From: JANNFX01 sp031380225
Lineage (GTDB): Bacteria; Pseudomonadota; Alphaproteobacteria; Rhizobiales; Hyphomicrobiaceae
Assembly: GCA_031380225.1 (NCBI GenBank)
Contig: JANNFX010000151.1
Location: 1-11,582, forward strand
Direction: 5' to 3'
DNA length: 11,582 nucleotides
The translations under genes were made by a program, and so were the position numbers. Each line of letters starts with the position of its first letter. Position 1 is the stretch's first letter. Below the pieces are notes generated by a model. The model was not told the origin of the DNA. It did no database searches and saw only the letters and a program-made list of their open reading frames with translations. Shown piece after piece: positions 1 through 6,841 of this stretch.

Positions 1-731
1 ATGGAGCGCTCGTCGCTCGCCACGCTTCCTGAAACCGGATAGCCCTGCGGGTCGCATCCGGATTTGAAAATATACGCTGTGCCGGAGTAGCTGTTGCCGT
101 CGCGCGTGCCTTCGAACACCGTTTCGCCGCGCTTAATGCCAACTGAGCTGAGGCCAGATCGCGGGATTTTATAAACGAAGCGCCGCTTGTTACCGTTGGC
201 AATGAGTTTCATTTCCGAGCCGTTGTGCATCCAGCCTTGCGTGCCGGGAGCCGGTGTGCCCGGTGCGGGCTCATTGCCACCGCCACTGTTGCCTGCTGCG
301 GCGCCGGTCGACGATGTCACGACATTCTTGATGCAAACTTCGGATGCCGGCAGGCCATCGGCGGCCAGTTCGCACACCATGTCGAATTCGTAGGCTTGTC
401 CTTCGTCTTTGAATGCGACCCGCAAGGTGTAGCTCTTGAACTCGAAGTCATAGCGCTTGCCGGTTTTGGTTTTGCAGTAGCCAAGCTCGCGTTTGAGGAC
501 GGTTTCCTGGATGGTCTTGTAGGTGATCTCCTGGCCGCTTGAGGCATCGGCATTGCTGCGATAGAGGCTGCCGTCATTCATCTCATAGACGCCATCGGCG
601 GAGCGGCAGGTATGAGAGTAGTCGGAGGCCAGAACCGGCGTGCTCACACAACCCGAGAAAATGGTGGCAGCTGCAAATACTGTGACCATGGTCACGGCCG
701 TTTTGCATAAGGACGTTGTGCGTTGTGTCAT
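1..731 (-). CDS. Exported protein or lipoprotein, C-terminus beyond the left edge
   Basis: An uninterrupted frame starts at the ATG at 731-729 and is still open at base 1, so 243 residues are seen and the C-terminus is missing. The start is preceded by a purine-rich GGGGGAA about 3 bases away. Residues 1-27 form a signal sequence. The stretch FSGC at 25-28 resembles a lipobox, though Phe at -3 is unusual, and a signal peptidase I site after VLA at 35 is the alternative. Residues 36-139 form a first domain with Cys at 42, 86, 120 and 133, which could make two disulfides. A Gly/Ser/Pro linker spans about 140-165. A second domain starts at GWMHNGSEMKL (166-176) and continues through VFEG, YSGTAY and YPVSG to the edge. 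From memory, this second domain recurs in rhizobial hypothetical envelope proteins; its function is unknown to me. The gene is divergent from gshA. Confidence 0.8.
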   Translation of the reverse strand, partial: MTQRTTSLCKTAVTMVTVFAAATIFSGCVSTPVLASDYSHTCRSADGVYEMNDGSLYRSNADASSGQEITYKTIQETVLKRELGYCKTKTGKRYDFEFKSYTLRVAFKDEGQAYEFDMVCELAADGLPASEVCIKNVVTSSTGAAAGNSGGGNEPAPGTPAPGTQGWMHNGSEMKLIANGNKRRFVYKIPRSGLSSVGIKRGETVFEGTRDGNSYSGTAYIFKSGCDPQGYPVSGSVASDERS

Positions 732-907
732 AAATTCCCCCGGGATTGTTTGGCTCATTACTCCGCCGTCGCACATCATCGCGGGACCCTGGAAATCTGC
801 AACTTGAATCTTAGCCGCCGTGACCACACCTAGTGTGGGCTTGTGCCGTGCCGCCGCTTTCGCCTAAGACTACTGCTCGCTCCCCCTGGACACCCGAGGC
901 CCGATCA

Positions 908-2299
908 ATGTCGACCCGCTTGGATGCTGCGCCGGCCCCGCGCGTGCGCTCCCGGGCGGACCTTGCCGAATGGATCGCGGCCGGGGAAAAGCCGAAGTCT
1001 GCCTGGCGCATCGGCACCGAACATGAGAAATTTGTATTCTACACCGACACGCTCGGGCCAGTGCCCTATGACGGCCCACGCGGCATCCGCGCGCTGATGG
1101 ACGCTATGGTTGAGCGCTACGGCTGGCAGCCAGTCACCGAAGGCGGCCAGACAATTGCGCTCAGACGTCCAGCCGGCGAAGGCCCCGGCATCCTCGGCAC
1201 CGTCAGCTTGGAGCCGGGCGGACAGTTCGAACTTTCCGGCGCGCCGCTCGATACCCTGCATGAGACGGCGGCCGAAACCCAGAAACACTTGGACGAGGTG
1301 CTGTGCGTCGGCGAGCGGCTTGGGATCGGTTTTCTGGGCGTCGGCTTTTCGCCGAAATGGACGCTGGCCGAGACCCCGCATATGCCAAAGGAGCGCTATG
1401 CGGTCATGACCCGCTATATGCCGACGGTCGGCAAGCGAGGTCTCGACATGATGTATCGCACCGCTACTATTCAGGTGAATCTCGACTTCGGCAGCGAAGC
1501 CGATATGGTCAAGAAGCTGCGCGTCAGCCTAGCATTGCAGCCGATTGCGACGGCGCTTTTCGCTTCGTCGCCTTTTACCGAAGGCAAGCCGAACGGCTAT
1601 AAATCTCTGCGGAGCGAAGTCTGGCGCGACACCGATCCCAATCGCACCGGCATGCTGCCGTTCGTGTTCGAAGACGGCATGGGCTACGACCGCTATGTCG
1701 ACTACGCCCTCGATGTACCGATGTATTTCGTCTACCGCGATGGAAAGTACGTCGATGCGGCCGGCGCGTCGTTCCGCGATTTCATGGCTGGCAAGCTGCC
1801 TCAAATGCTAGGCGAAACGCCAACCATCGATGACTGGTCCGATCACCTGACGACGCTATTCCCTGAAGTTCGTCTCAAGCGGTTTCTTGAAATGCGTGGC
1901 GCTGACGGTGGCCGCTGGCGCCGCATCTGCGCGTTGCCGGCGTTCTGGGCCGGGCTTCTCTATGACGATGCCGCGCTTGAAGCCGCATGGCGCTTGGTCA
2001 AAGATTGGAGCGCCGAGGAGCGTCAAGGCCTCAGAAACGCGGTTCCGAAGTTGGCGCTCGATGCACATTTCCGCAAAACGACAGTGCGTGATGTAGCGCG
2101 GGACGTGTTGGGGATTTCAGCGAGTGGCCTTAGAAGCCGCCATCGTCTCGATACGCAGAGCAGAGATGAAACGATTTATTTAGAACCTTTGAACGAGCTT
2201 GTTTCATCCGGCAAGACCGTCGCCGATGAACTGCTCGAGCGCTATAACGGTGCCTGGAAAGGCAACATCGATCACGTGTTCGCAGAGATTGCGTTCTGA
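908..2299 (+). CDS. gshA: Glutamate-cysteine ligase
   Basis: This enzyme makes gamma-glutamylcysteine from glutamate and cysteine with ATP (EC 6.3.2.2), the first step of glutathione synthesis in the cytoplasm. The 463-residue length and motifs match the plant/alphaproteobacterial class rather than the enterobacterial one. Visible motifs are GTEHEKF at 36-42 (substrate and metal site near the N-terminus), SLEPGGQFELSG at 100-111, MYRTATIQVNLD at 182-193 and VWRDTDPNRTG at 238-248. The ATG at 908 is chosen because GAGG sits 8 bases upstream and the protein then begins just before the conserved region. The same frame is open back to a GTG at 833, but those 25 residues look unlike the family. 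The gene stands alone between a divergent exported-protein gene and a terminator-like hairpin. In many Rhizobiales gshA lies directly after rsmE (my recollection); here it does not. Confidence 0.95.
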   Translation: MSTRLDAAPAPRVRSRADLAEWIAAGEKPKSAWRIGTEHEKFVFYTDTLGPVPYDGPRGIRALMDAMVERYGWQPVTEGGQTIALRRPAGEGPGILGTVSLEPGGQFELSGAPLDTLHETAAETQKHLDEVLCVGERLGIGFLGVGFSPKWTLAETPHMPKERYAVMTRYMPTVGKRGLDMMYRTATIQVNLDFGSEADMVKKLRVSLALQPIATALFASSPFTEGKPNGYKSLRSEVWRDTDPNRTGMLPFVFEDGMGYDRYVDYALDVPMYFVYRDGKYVDAAGASFRDFMAGKLPQMLGETPTIDDWSDHLTTLFPEVRLKRFLEMRGADGGRWRRICALPAFWAGLLYDDAALEAAWRLVKDWSAEERQGLRNAVPKLALDAHFRKTTVRDVARDVLGISASGLRSRHRLDTQSRDETIYLEPLNELVSSGKTVADELLERYNGAWKGNIDHVFAEIAF

Positions 2300-2322
2300 T
2301 CGCCTAACCGCGGGCGATTTTT
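2299..2322 (+). terminator. Probable intrinsic terminator of gshA
   Basis: ATCGCC at 2299-2304 pairs with GGCGAT at 2313-2318 around an 8-base loop. The last T of the stem begins a run of five T. It starts at the last base of the gshA stop codon. The 6-bp stem makes it moderate rather than strong. Confidence 0.55.
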
Positions 2323-2349
2323 GCCGTCCGAGGCATAGCCGGGTCCAGC

Positions 2350-2380
2350 CGAACCGAAAGCGCAACCCGCATTCGGTTCG
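2350..2380. repeat. Hairpin between convergent genes
   Basis: CGAACCGAA at 2350-2358 and TTCGGTTCG at 2372-2380 form a perfect 9-bp stem. Inside it, after an A-A mismatch, GCG at 2360-2362 pairs with CGC at 2368-2370 around a 5-base loop. It lies between the ends of gshA and the small lipoprotein gene, 13 bases past the latter's stop. Neither strand has a T-run after it, so it may be a transcript-stabilising 3' end or a rho-assisted stop rather than a classical intrinsic terminator. Confidence 0.5.
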
Positions 2381-2392
2381 TTGATTGCATCG

Positions 2393-2515
2393 TCACTCAT
2401 GTGAATGAGCGGCACCGTTCAACTTCATTTGCTCGTAGTCAGGATAGGCTTCTTGACGCCTGCATCCCGACAATGCGACGGCAACCAAACACGTCACCAG
2501 AACAAGTGCTTTCAT
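2393..2515 (-). CDS. Small lipoprotein, 40 residues
   Basis: The ATG at 2515-2513 is preceded by a strong GGGAGGA Shine-Dalgarno sequence with good spacing, and the frame runs 40 codons to TGA at 2395-2393. The protein is a textbook lipoprotein precursor. It has a Lys at position 3, a hydrophobic core LVLVTCLVAVA at 4-14, and the lipobox LSGC at 15-18. Cleavage before Cys18 would leave a lipidated mature peptide of only 23 residues that starts CRRQEAYPDY and ends in His-Ser-His-Glu. Basic residues after the Cys would not cause inner-membrane retention by the enterobacterial Asp+2 rule, so an outer-membrane location is plausible. The gene lies 107 bases after the mutarotase gene on the same strand, and I see no obvious terminator between them, so it may be the last gene of that transcript. 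I do not recognise a family. The strong Shine-Dalgarno site and complete lipobox argue against chance. Confidence 0.75.
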   Translation of the reverse strand: MKALVLVTCLVAVALSGCRRQEAYPDYEQMKLNGAAHSHE

Positions 2516-2622
2516 AATCCGTCCTCCCAAAATGTTGACAGGTTGCAAACGCACCGATGTTGGGATGGTTCCACAAGCGCATGTTTTTTTCGTAGATTGC
2601 TGATCGACTCGCAGCTTACGCT

Positions 2623-3549
2623 TTAATCTGTCGATGCGGCATTAACCTTGATGCACGCAATGCGCACCGCCAGCGTATGCGTCTCGCCCGGCTCAATGAT
2701 CTTCAAATTTCGCGGCCCCACATTGGCGGTTTCAACGCACACCATGCGCCGGTAGCCGTCCTCGTCCATATCGCCGAGGCGCTGGGCCTTGTCGCGCCAC
2801 GGGTTCCAAACGACCGTGCTGGAACTGCCACGTTTTGAGATTGCGATCTGGCGCCCGAGGCTTCTGTCGTGAATGACGACAGTGTCCGGCGTATCCCAAT
2901 AGATGCGATCGGTTTCAGTTCGGATCGCAATCGAGCCGCGTTGTTCAATGGTTGCACCACTTAGCTGGTCGAGATAGTGGCGGCCTTCCAGCCCAGTCAA
3001 CTCAACCGACGCGATATCGCCAATAGTAAAATAGCTGTGCAGCGCTTCTGAAATTGTCAGGGCCGCAGTGCCTGTGTTCGCGGTCGTCAGTGAGATGTCC
3101 AAGGTGTCGGTCAAAACAAAATCAAGCGAAAGCCGCGCTTGGCCGCCGAGCGCCGCCTCGTCGTCTGGCGACAATGCATAACTGAGCGTCAATCGCGTCT
3201 CTGACGCCGACACGGCGCTTTCAGTCACCCGCCAGTCTGCGGCGCGCACAAACCCATGTGCACCTTTGCCAGTCTGCGCATCTGGGTGCGGCCCGAACCA
3301 TGGCCAGCATACGGGAATGCCGCCGCGCAATGGCTTGCCTGTTCCAAGCCGGGCCATTGGCGACAGCCACAGCACGCCGGCTGCGTCAGGCGTTGGTTTC
3401 CATGACAACACCTGCGCGCCTTGAAGTGCGACGACCGCTGTGCCGCACCTGGTAACAAGCCTCGCGACAACGCCACCGAGTGGGTTCGTCTCAAACGTGA
3501 TCCGCCCCGACTGGCCAAATGCGGCAGTCAGGGTATCCGTTAAGGTCAT
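2623..3549 (-). CDS. D-hexose-6-phosphate mutarotase (YeaD/aldose 1-epimerase family)
   Basis: This 308-residue protein belongs to the galactose-mutarotase superfamily, in the YeaD / YMR099c branch that interconverts alpha and beta anomers of hexose 6-phosphates such as glucose 6-phosphate in the cytoplasm. Family signatures are PLRGGIPVCWPWFG at 73-86, GAHGFVR at 96-102, SEALHSYF at 167-174, VVWNPW at 246-251 and CVETANV at 271-277. By family knowledge, the His in HGFVR (98), the His in SEALHSYF (171) and the Glu in CVETANV (273) are the active-site residues, and all are present. The length is normal. The start is ATG at 3549-3547; the Shine-Dalgarno is weak. The upstream gene on the same strand ends 19 bases before it, which suggests co-transcription and possibly coupled translation. 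No sugar-pathway genes adjoin it. Confidence 0.9.
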   Translation of the reverse strand: MTLTDTLTAAFGQSGRITFETNPLGGVVARLVTRCGTAVVALQGAQVLSWKPTPDAAGVLWLSPMARLGTGKPLRGGIPVCWPWFGPHPDAQTGKGAHGFVRAADWRVTESAVSASETRLTLSYALSPDDEAALGGQARLSLDFVLTDTLDISLTTANTGTAALTISEALHSYFTIGDIASVELTGLEGRHYLDQLSGATIEQRGSIAIRTETDRIYWDTPDTVVIHDRSLGRQIAISKRGSSSTVVWNPWRDKAQRLGDMDEDGYRRMVCVETANVGPRNLKIIEPGETHTLAVRIACIKVNAASTD

Positions 3550-3568
3550 GATATGGCCTGGGTCTTGA

Positions 3569-3868
3569 TCAGAACCGGCGGCCGTTGGGGTTCGATTCTA
3601 GGCACGTCAAGTAGACCCGGTTATCGCGGCCAACCGTGCGACAGATGTTGCGCTTGGTGTTAGGGTTTTCGCGGATTTCGCTGTCCGAGACCCGGATCCC
3701 ATAGGCGCGCGCTACTTGAGCCAACTGCTGGTCTTGGCAGTAGGGCGTCGCTAGTAATGAGCCGTTGACATGCTGGTACCCGTCCGAGCAATGGATGCCA
3801 GCGGCGGCGGGGTTGATGCTTGCCAAGGCGGAAATCACGAAAACGGCTGCGGCAGCTTTGATGTTCAT
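3569..3868 (-). CDS. Small exported Cys-containing protein of unknown function
   Basis: A 99-residue protein with a clear Sec signal peptide: basic start MNIK, hydrophobic stretch to about 19, and a signal peptidase I site after NPAAA at 19-23. The mature 76 residues hold four Cys (27, 44, 76, 89), probably two disulfides in the periplasm. Conserved-looking stretches are GIHCSDGYQ at 24-32, TPYCQDQQLAQVARAYG at 41-57, and the tail with NICRTVGRDNRV at 74-85. I recall similar unnamed proteins in Bradyrhizobium-like genomes but know no function. The ATG at 3868-3866 has GGAGG 5 bases upstream, a strong site. It is the first gene of a same-strand run with the mutarotase 19 bases downstream. It is divergent from the CorA gene across 171 bases that must hold both promoters; no clear -35/-10 pair stands out there. 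Confidence 0.8.
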   Translation of the reverse strand: MNIKAAAAVFVISALASINPAAAGIHCSDGYQHVNGSLLATPYCQDQQLAQVARAYGIRVSDSEIRENPNTKRNICRTVGRDNRVYLTCLESNPNGRRF

Positions 3869-4039
3869 AACGGCCTCCTGTTCTGGCGCGTAATTCTAAT
3901 GTGCCGGCCGGTGTTGTCAGTTGGAAATACGGCCAGGGAAGTCTACATCTATCTTGAAACAAACAACGTCGCATACAAGTACCGTCTCGACGGGGAACTC
4001 ACAACTAAATCCGGCATCGGCCGCACCACGGGGGACTGA

Positions 4040-5005
4040 GTGCTCAAAGTCTACGATTTTAATGGGTCAGGGCTGGCCTGCCGGACTGATGCCGCCGTCA
4101 ATGGCGACGCCACTGTCTGGTTCGATCTCCTCAATCCAACGGTGGAGGAAGATGCGGCCGTTGAGAAGTTGCTCGGCATTTCAGTGCCGACACGCGCGGA
4201 AATGCGCGAAATTGAGGCGTCGAACCGGTTCTACCACGAAGGTGGCGCCTGCTACATGACGGCGTATCTGGTGCATGACGGCAGCGCGAACGTCCCCCAG
4301 GGATCGACTGTGACCTTCATTCTCTCTGGTAACAAACTCGTTTCAGTCCGCTACGACCAATTGCTGGCCTTCCCACATTTCTTAAATCGTGTCGCCAAGG
4401 GTGACGCCGCAGCAAATTGCGGTGCTGCAGTTTTGGCTGGGCTGTTGGAGAGCATTGTCGAACGCAAGGCGGACCTCATCGAGCGTCTACAAGATCAAGC
4501 CGATACCTTGGCTCAAGGCGTTTTCGACCGCAATCGCCGCCAGGGTGAGAACGCGTTCGATGCAATTCTGCAGGGTGTCGGGCGGCAGGGCGATAGCGTG
4601 TCGCGGCTTCATGAAAGTTCTTCGTCGCTGGATCGGCTGCTGTCGTCGTTCGAAGCCGAAGCCAATGACAAGGTCATGGATCAGCGGATCTTGAGCCGCA
4701 TCCTGTCGGTCCGGCGTGACAACACCTCATTGAGCGATCACCTTAAGTCGCTGTCGGAGCGCGTCAGTTTTCTGCTCAATGCTACGCTTGGCATGATCAC
4801 GACCGAGCAGAACCAGATCATCAAGTTGTTTTCGGTGATGGCGGTCATGCTGATGCCACCGACGCTGGTGGCGTCGATCTACGGCATGAATTTCCGCCAC
4901 ATGCCCGAGCTTGAGTGGGAGTGGGGATATCCAATGGCGCTGGCGCTGATGTTATTGGCGGCGGTGATCCCGTTTGTCTACTTCAAGCGGAAGGGGTGGC
5001 TGTAG
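4040..5005 (+). CDS. corA: CorA-family magnesium (divalent cation) transporter
   Basis: A 321-residue inner-membrane channel protein of the CorA family, which forms pentamers that let Mg2+ (also Co2+ or Ni2+) into the cell. The cytoplasmic N-terminal domain spans about residues 1-200, and a long helical region follows to 260. Two transmembrane helices lie near the C-terminus, at about 263-281 and 297-315. The signature YGMNF at 281-285 closes the first helix, as the family requires, and the acidic periplasmic loop MPELEWEWGY (288-297) follows. The basic tail KRKGW is typical. The start is GTG at 4040, preceded by GGGGGA 4 bases upstream; this gives the usual N-terminus. Its stop codon is separated by a single base from the stop codon of the opposing chrA gene. 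Substrate within the family cannot be decided from sequence alone. Confidence 0.93.
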   Translation: MLKVYDFNGSGLACRTDAAVNGDATVWFDLLNPTVEEDAAVEKLLGISVPTRAEMREIEASNRFYHEGGACYMTAYLVHDGSANVPQGSTVTFILSGNKLVSVRYDQLLAFPHFLNRVAKGDAAANCGAAVLAGLLESIVERKADLIERLQDQADTLAQGVFDRNRRQGENAFDAILQGVGRQGDSVSRLHESSSSLDRLLSSFEAEANDKVMDQRILSRILSVRRDNTSLSDHLKSLSERVSFLLNATLGMITTEQNQIIKLFSVMAVMLMPPTLVASIYGMNFRHMPELEWEWGYPMALALMLLAAVIPFVYFKRKGWL

Positions 5006-5006
5006 C

Positions 5007-6326
5007 CTAAAACCACCACCCCGTCGCGAGGTGCCACGCGACTGCCAAACCACCGCAAATCGCCAGTGTCGTGATGATCCCGCGATGAAGTGCAAACAAC
5101 AGCACGAAGGCGAGTACTGACAACACGGCTGCCGGCCAGTTCACGCTGGCTAACTCGGGTAAGTTCAGATTGAACGGGCCAAGTGGCGCATCATTCACCT
5201 GGCCGAAAATCGTGTGAAGCGCGAACCACACCGTCAGGTTTAAGATCACACCGACCACAGCCGCGGTGATCGCCGCTAACGCTCCTTTGAGACGCGGCTG
5301 CGATTGCAAGCGCTCGATATACGGCGCACCGGCGAAGATCCACAGGAAGCAAGGTGCGAACGTCGCCCATAGGCTCACAGCAGCGCCGAGTATTCCCATG
5401 ACGAGCGGTGTGCCGCCGCCATGGCGCCACGCGGCCAGTGTCCCGACAAATTGCGTCACCAGAATCAGCGGTCCGGGCGTCGTTTCCGCGAGACCAAGCG
5501 CGTCGAGCATTTCGCCTGGATTGAGCCACTGGTAGCTCTGCACCACGTCTTGGGCCATGTAAGCCAGTACAGCATAGGCACCGCCGAACGTCACCACCGC
5601 CAGCTTTGAAAAGAACCATGCCAGTTTTGTAAGCACGTGATCCGAGCCGAAGTATAGGGCCACGAGTGCCAACGGTGCAATCCAAATCAAGAGCCAGATC
5701 GCAACAGTTTTCAGAGTCTGTGCCATCGGCACTGGCGCCGTTGCTGCGAGCGGAGTGGTTGCTGCACCTGACTGAATTCGCCAATAACCAAACGCCGCTG
5801 CCGCCAAGACAATGACGGGGAACGGCACGCGCGCGAAGTAGATGGCAACAAAGGCGAGGGCGGCCAGCCACCAATCAGCCTGGCCTTTCAAAGCGCGGCG
5901 CGCAATGCGCAATAGGGCCTCAACCACGATCGCAAGCACGGCTGCCTTGACGCCCGTGAAGAGCGCAGCTGATAGCGGTACTTGCCCGAAGGACGCGTAA
6001 AGCAGGGATAGCACCAGCATCAGAGCAGCGCCGGGCAGCACGAATAACAGCCCCGCTGCCAAGCCGCCTCTGAGGCCGTGCATGCGCCAGCCAACGTAAG
6101 TGGCAAGCTGCATCGCTTCTGGGCCAGGCAGCAGCATGCAGAAATTGAGGCCGATCAGAAACGTTTGCTCATCGACCCACTTTTTGTCGTCGACGAGTTC
6201 CTTGTGCATCATCGCGATTTGACCGGCCGGCCCGCCAAACGACAGCAGGCCGATCTTGAGCCAGGTGTTAAGGGCTTCTGAAAAAGACGGCTGTAATGGA
6301 GCCCTATCGGTCGTCGCATCCGACAT
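5007..6326 (-). CDS. chrA: Chromate transporter, two-domain CHR family
   Basis: A polytopic inner-membrane protein of 439 residues from the ATG at 6326-6324. It belongs to the long CHR family, whose studied members export chromate from the cytoplasm. The two homologous halves are visible. The N-terminal half has WLKIGLLSFGGPAGQ at 22-36 and LLPGPEAMQLATYVGW at 65-80. The C-terminal half has VTFGGAYAVLAY at 245-256 and AETTPGPLILVTQFVG at 280-295. Hydrophobic segments cover most of the rest. The start is uncertain: the same frame continues upstream to an ATG at 6506 that has a GGAGG only 3 bases away, adding 60 residues with five Cys. I favour 6326 because homologs begin shortly before the first FGGP motif, although the Shine-Dalgarno there is weak. 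No chrB regulator adjoins it, so real chromate resistance is an inference and another oxyanion is possible. Confidence 0.9.
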   Translation of the reverse strand: MSDATTDRAPLQPSFSEALNTWLKIGLLSFGGPAGQIAMMHKELVDDKKWVDEQTFLIGLNFCMLLPGPEAMQLATYVGWRMHGLRGGLAAGLLFVLPGAALMLVLSLLYASFGQVPLSAALFTGVKAAVLAIVVEALLRIARRALKGQADWWLAALAFVAIYFARVPFPVIVLAAAAFGYWRIQSGAATTPLAATAPVPMAQTLKTVAIWLLIWIAPLALVALYFGSDHVLTKLAWFFSKLAVVTFGGAYAVLAYMAQDVVQSYQWLNPGEMLDALGLAETTPGPLILVTQFVGTLAAWRHGGGTPLVMGILGAAVSLWATFAPCFLWIFAGAPYIERLQSQPRLKGALAAITAAVVGVILNLTVWFALHTIFGQVNDAPLGPFNLNLPELASVNWPAAVLSVLAFVLLFALHRGIITTLAICGGLAVAWHLATGWWF

Positions 6327-6546
6327 AGATTTTGCCCCACAATTGTCGCCTGACTGCTCAAAGCACAATCGCACTTTTCCGTCATTCGGACCCAATAGGA
6401 AACGACTAGACCACGCTTTGCTGCTTGTGGACAAATTTGAAATTTCTGCAGCGCACCATGAGCGAAATTCTGAATTTCGAACACATTTTTTAGTGTCACA
6501 TTTCATATTCCTCCGGCCGCATCTTCACCTGATTTTTGCGACCTGC

Positions 6547-6567
6547 CGTCGCACATCGGGTGCGACG
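6547..6567. promoter_or_regulatory. Perfect palindrome upstream of chrA, possible operator
   Basis: CGTCGCAC (6547-6554) and GTGCGACG (6560-6567) form an exact 8-bp inverted repeat around ATCGG. It lies 41-61 bases upstream of the ATG at 6506 and about 230 upstream of the ATG at 6326. There is no T-run on either side, so a terminator is unlikely. The arm length and spacing suit a dimeric regulator or an RNA hairpin; which one is inference. Confidence 0.4.
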
Positions 6568-6776
6568 CAATAACAAATATGTCGTGATTTCAGACGTCTA
6601 ACGATTTTGTTCTGAACGGCGTGCAGTTTCATGGGTTGACGGCCATATTTTGATGGCGCCCGTTGCGCGAGCCAGACGCGGAGACGGTGGATTGTCCTCA
6701 GTCTTTGTCGGGTGACGGCGATACGTCTGGCGTCTTTGTTCAGGTTTGCTTCCGGTTCCCGGGGGCGGTCAACCTA

Positions 6777-6841
6777 CTCGGAACGGTATCCCGCATGTGA
6801 CGGGCCGCATGTCCGAGCCTAAGCGCACCGGTCCCGGTGCG
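6777..6841 (+). promoter_or_regulatory. Two hairpins in the probable leader of the first RlpA-like gene
   Basis: The first hairpin is nested. CTCGGA (6777-6782) pairs with TCCGAG (6812-6817), CGG (6784-6786) with CCG (6805-6807), and CCCG (6790-6793) with CGGG (6801-6804) around a 7-base loop. Six bases later CGCACCGG (6824-6831) and CCGGTGCG (6834-6841) form a perfect 8-bp inverted repeat, or a 7-bp stem with a 4-base loop. Both lie within 120 bases upstream of the start at 6895 and neither is followed by T. If transcribed they would form a structured 5' leader. The transcription start is not known. Confidence 0.4.

Noticed and set aside
765..777. Exact 13-base match GCCGTCGCACATC at 765-777 and at 6545-6557, both in non-coding DNA
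   Set aside because: About one such match is expected by chance in a window of this size, and the first copy lacks the inverted arm seen at the second.
833..907. Upstream GTG start extending gshA by 25 residues
   Set aside because: The extra residues are not family-like, and the ATG at 908 has a well-placed Shine-Dalgarno sequence.
905..1381. Minus-strand open frame of 158 codons inside gshA
   Set aside because: It is the GC-rich antisense shadow of a confidently identified gene and has no recognisable protein motif.
2405..2626. Plus-strand open frame of 73 codons between gshA and the mutarotase
   Set aside because: It is antisense to the small lipoprotein gene, has no good Shine-Dalgarno site and reads as low-quality sequence.
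3770..4039. Plus-strand open frame ending at the CorA start codon
   Set aside because: Most of it is antisense to the exported Cys protein gene. Only the exact abutment with the corA GTG was suggestive, and that can be chance.
5191..5874. Minus-strand 227-codon open frame inside chrA
   Set aside because: It is an out-of-frame shadow on the same strand as chrA with scattered Cys and Arg and no membrane segments.
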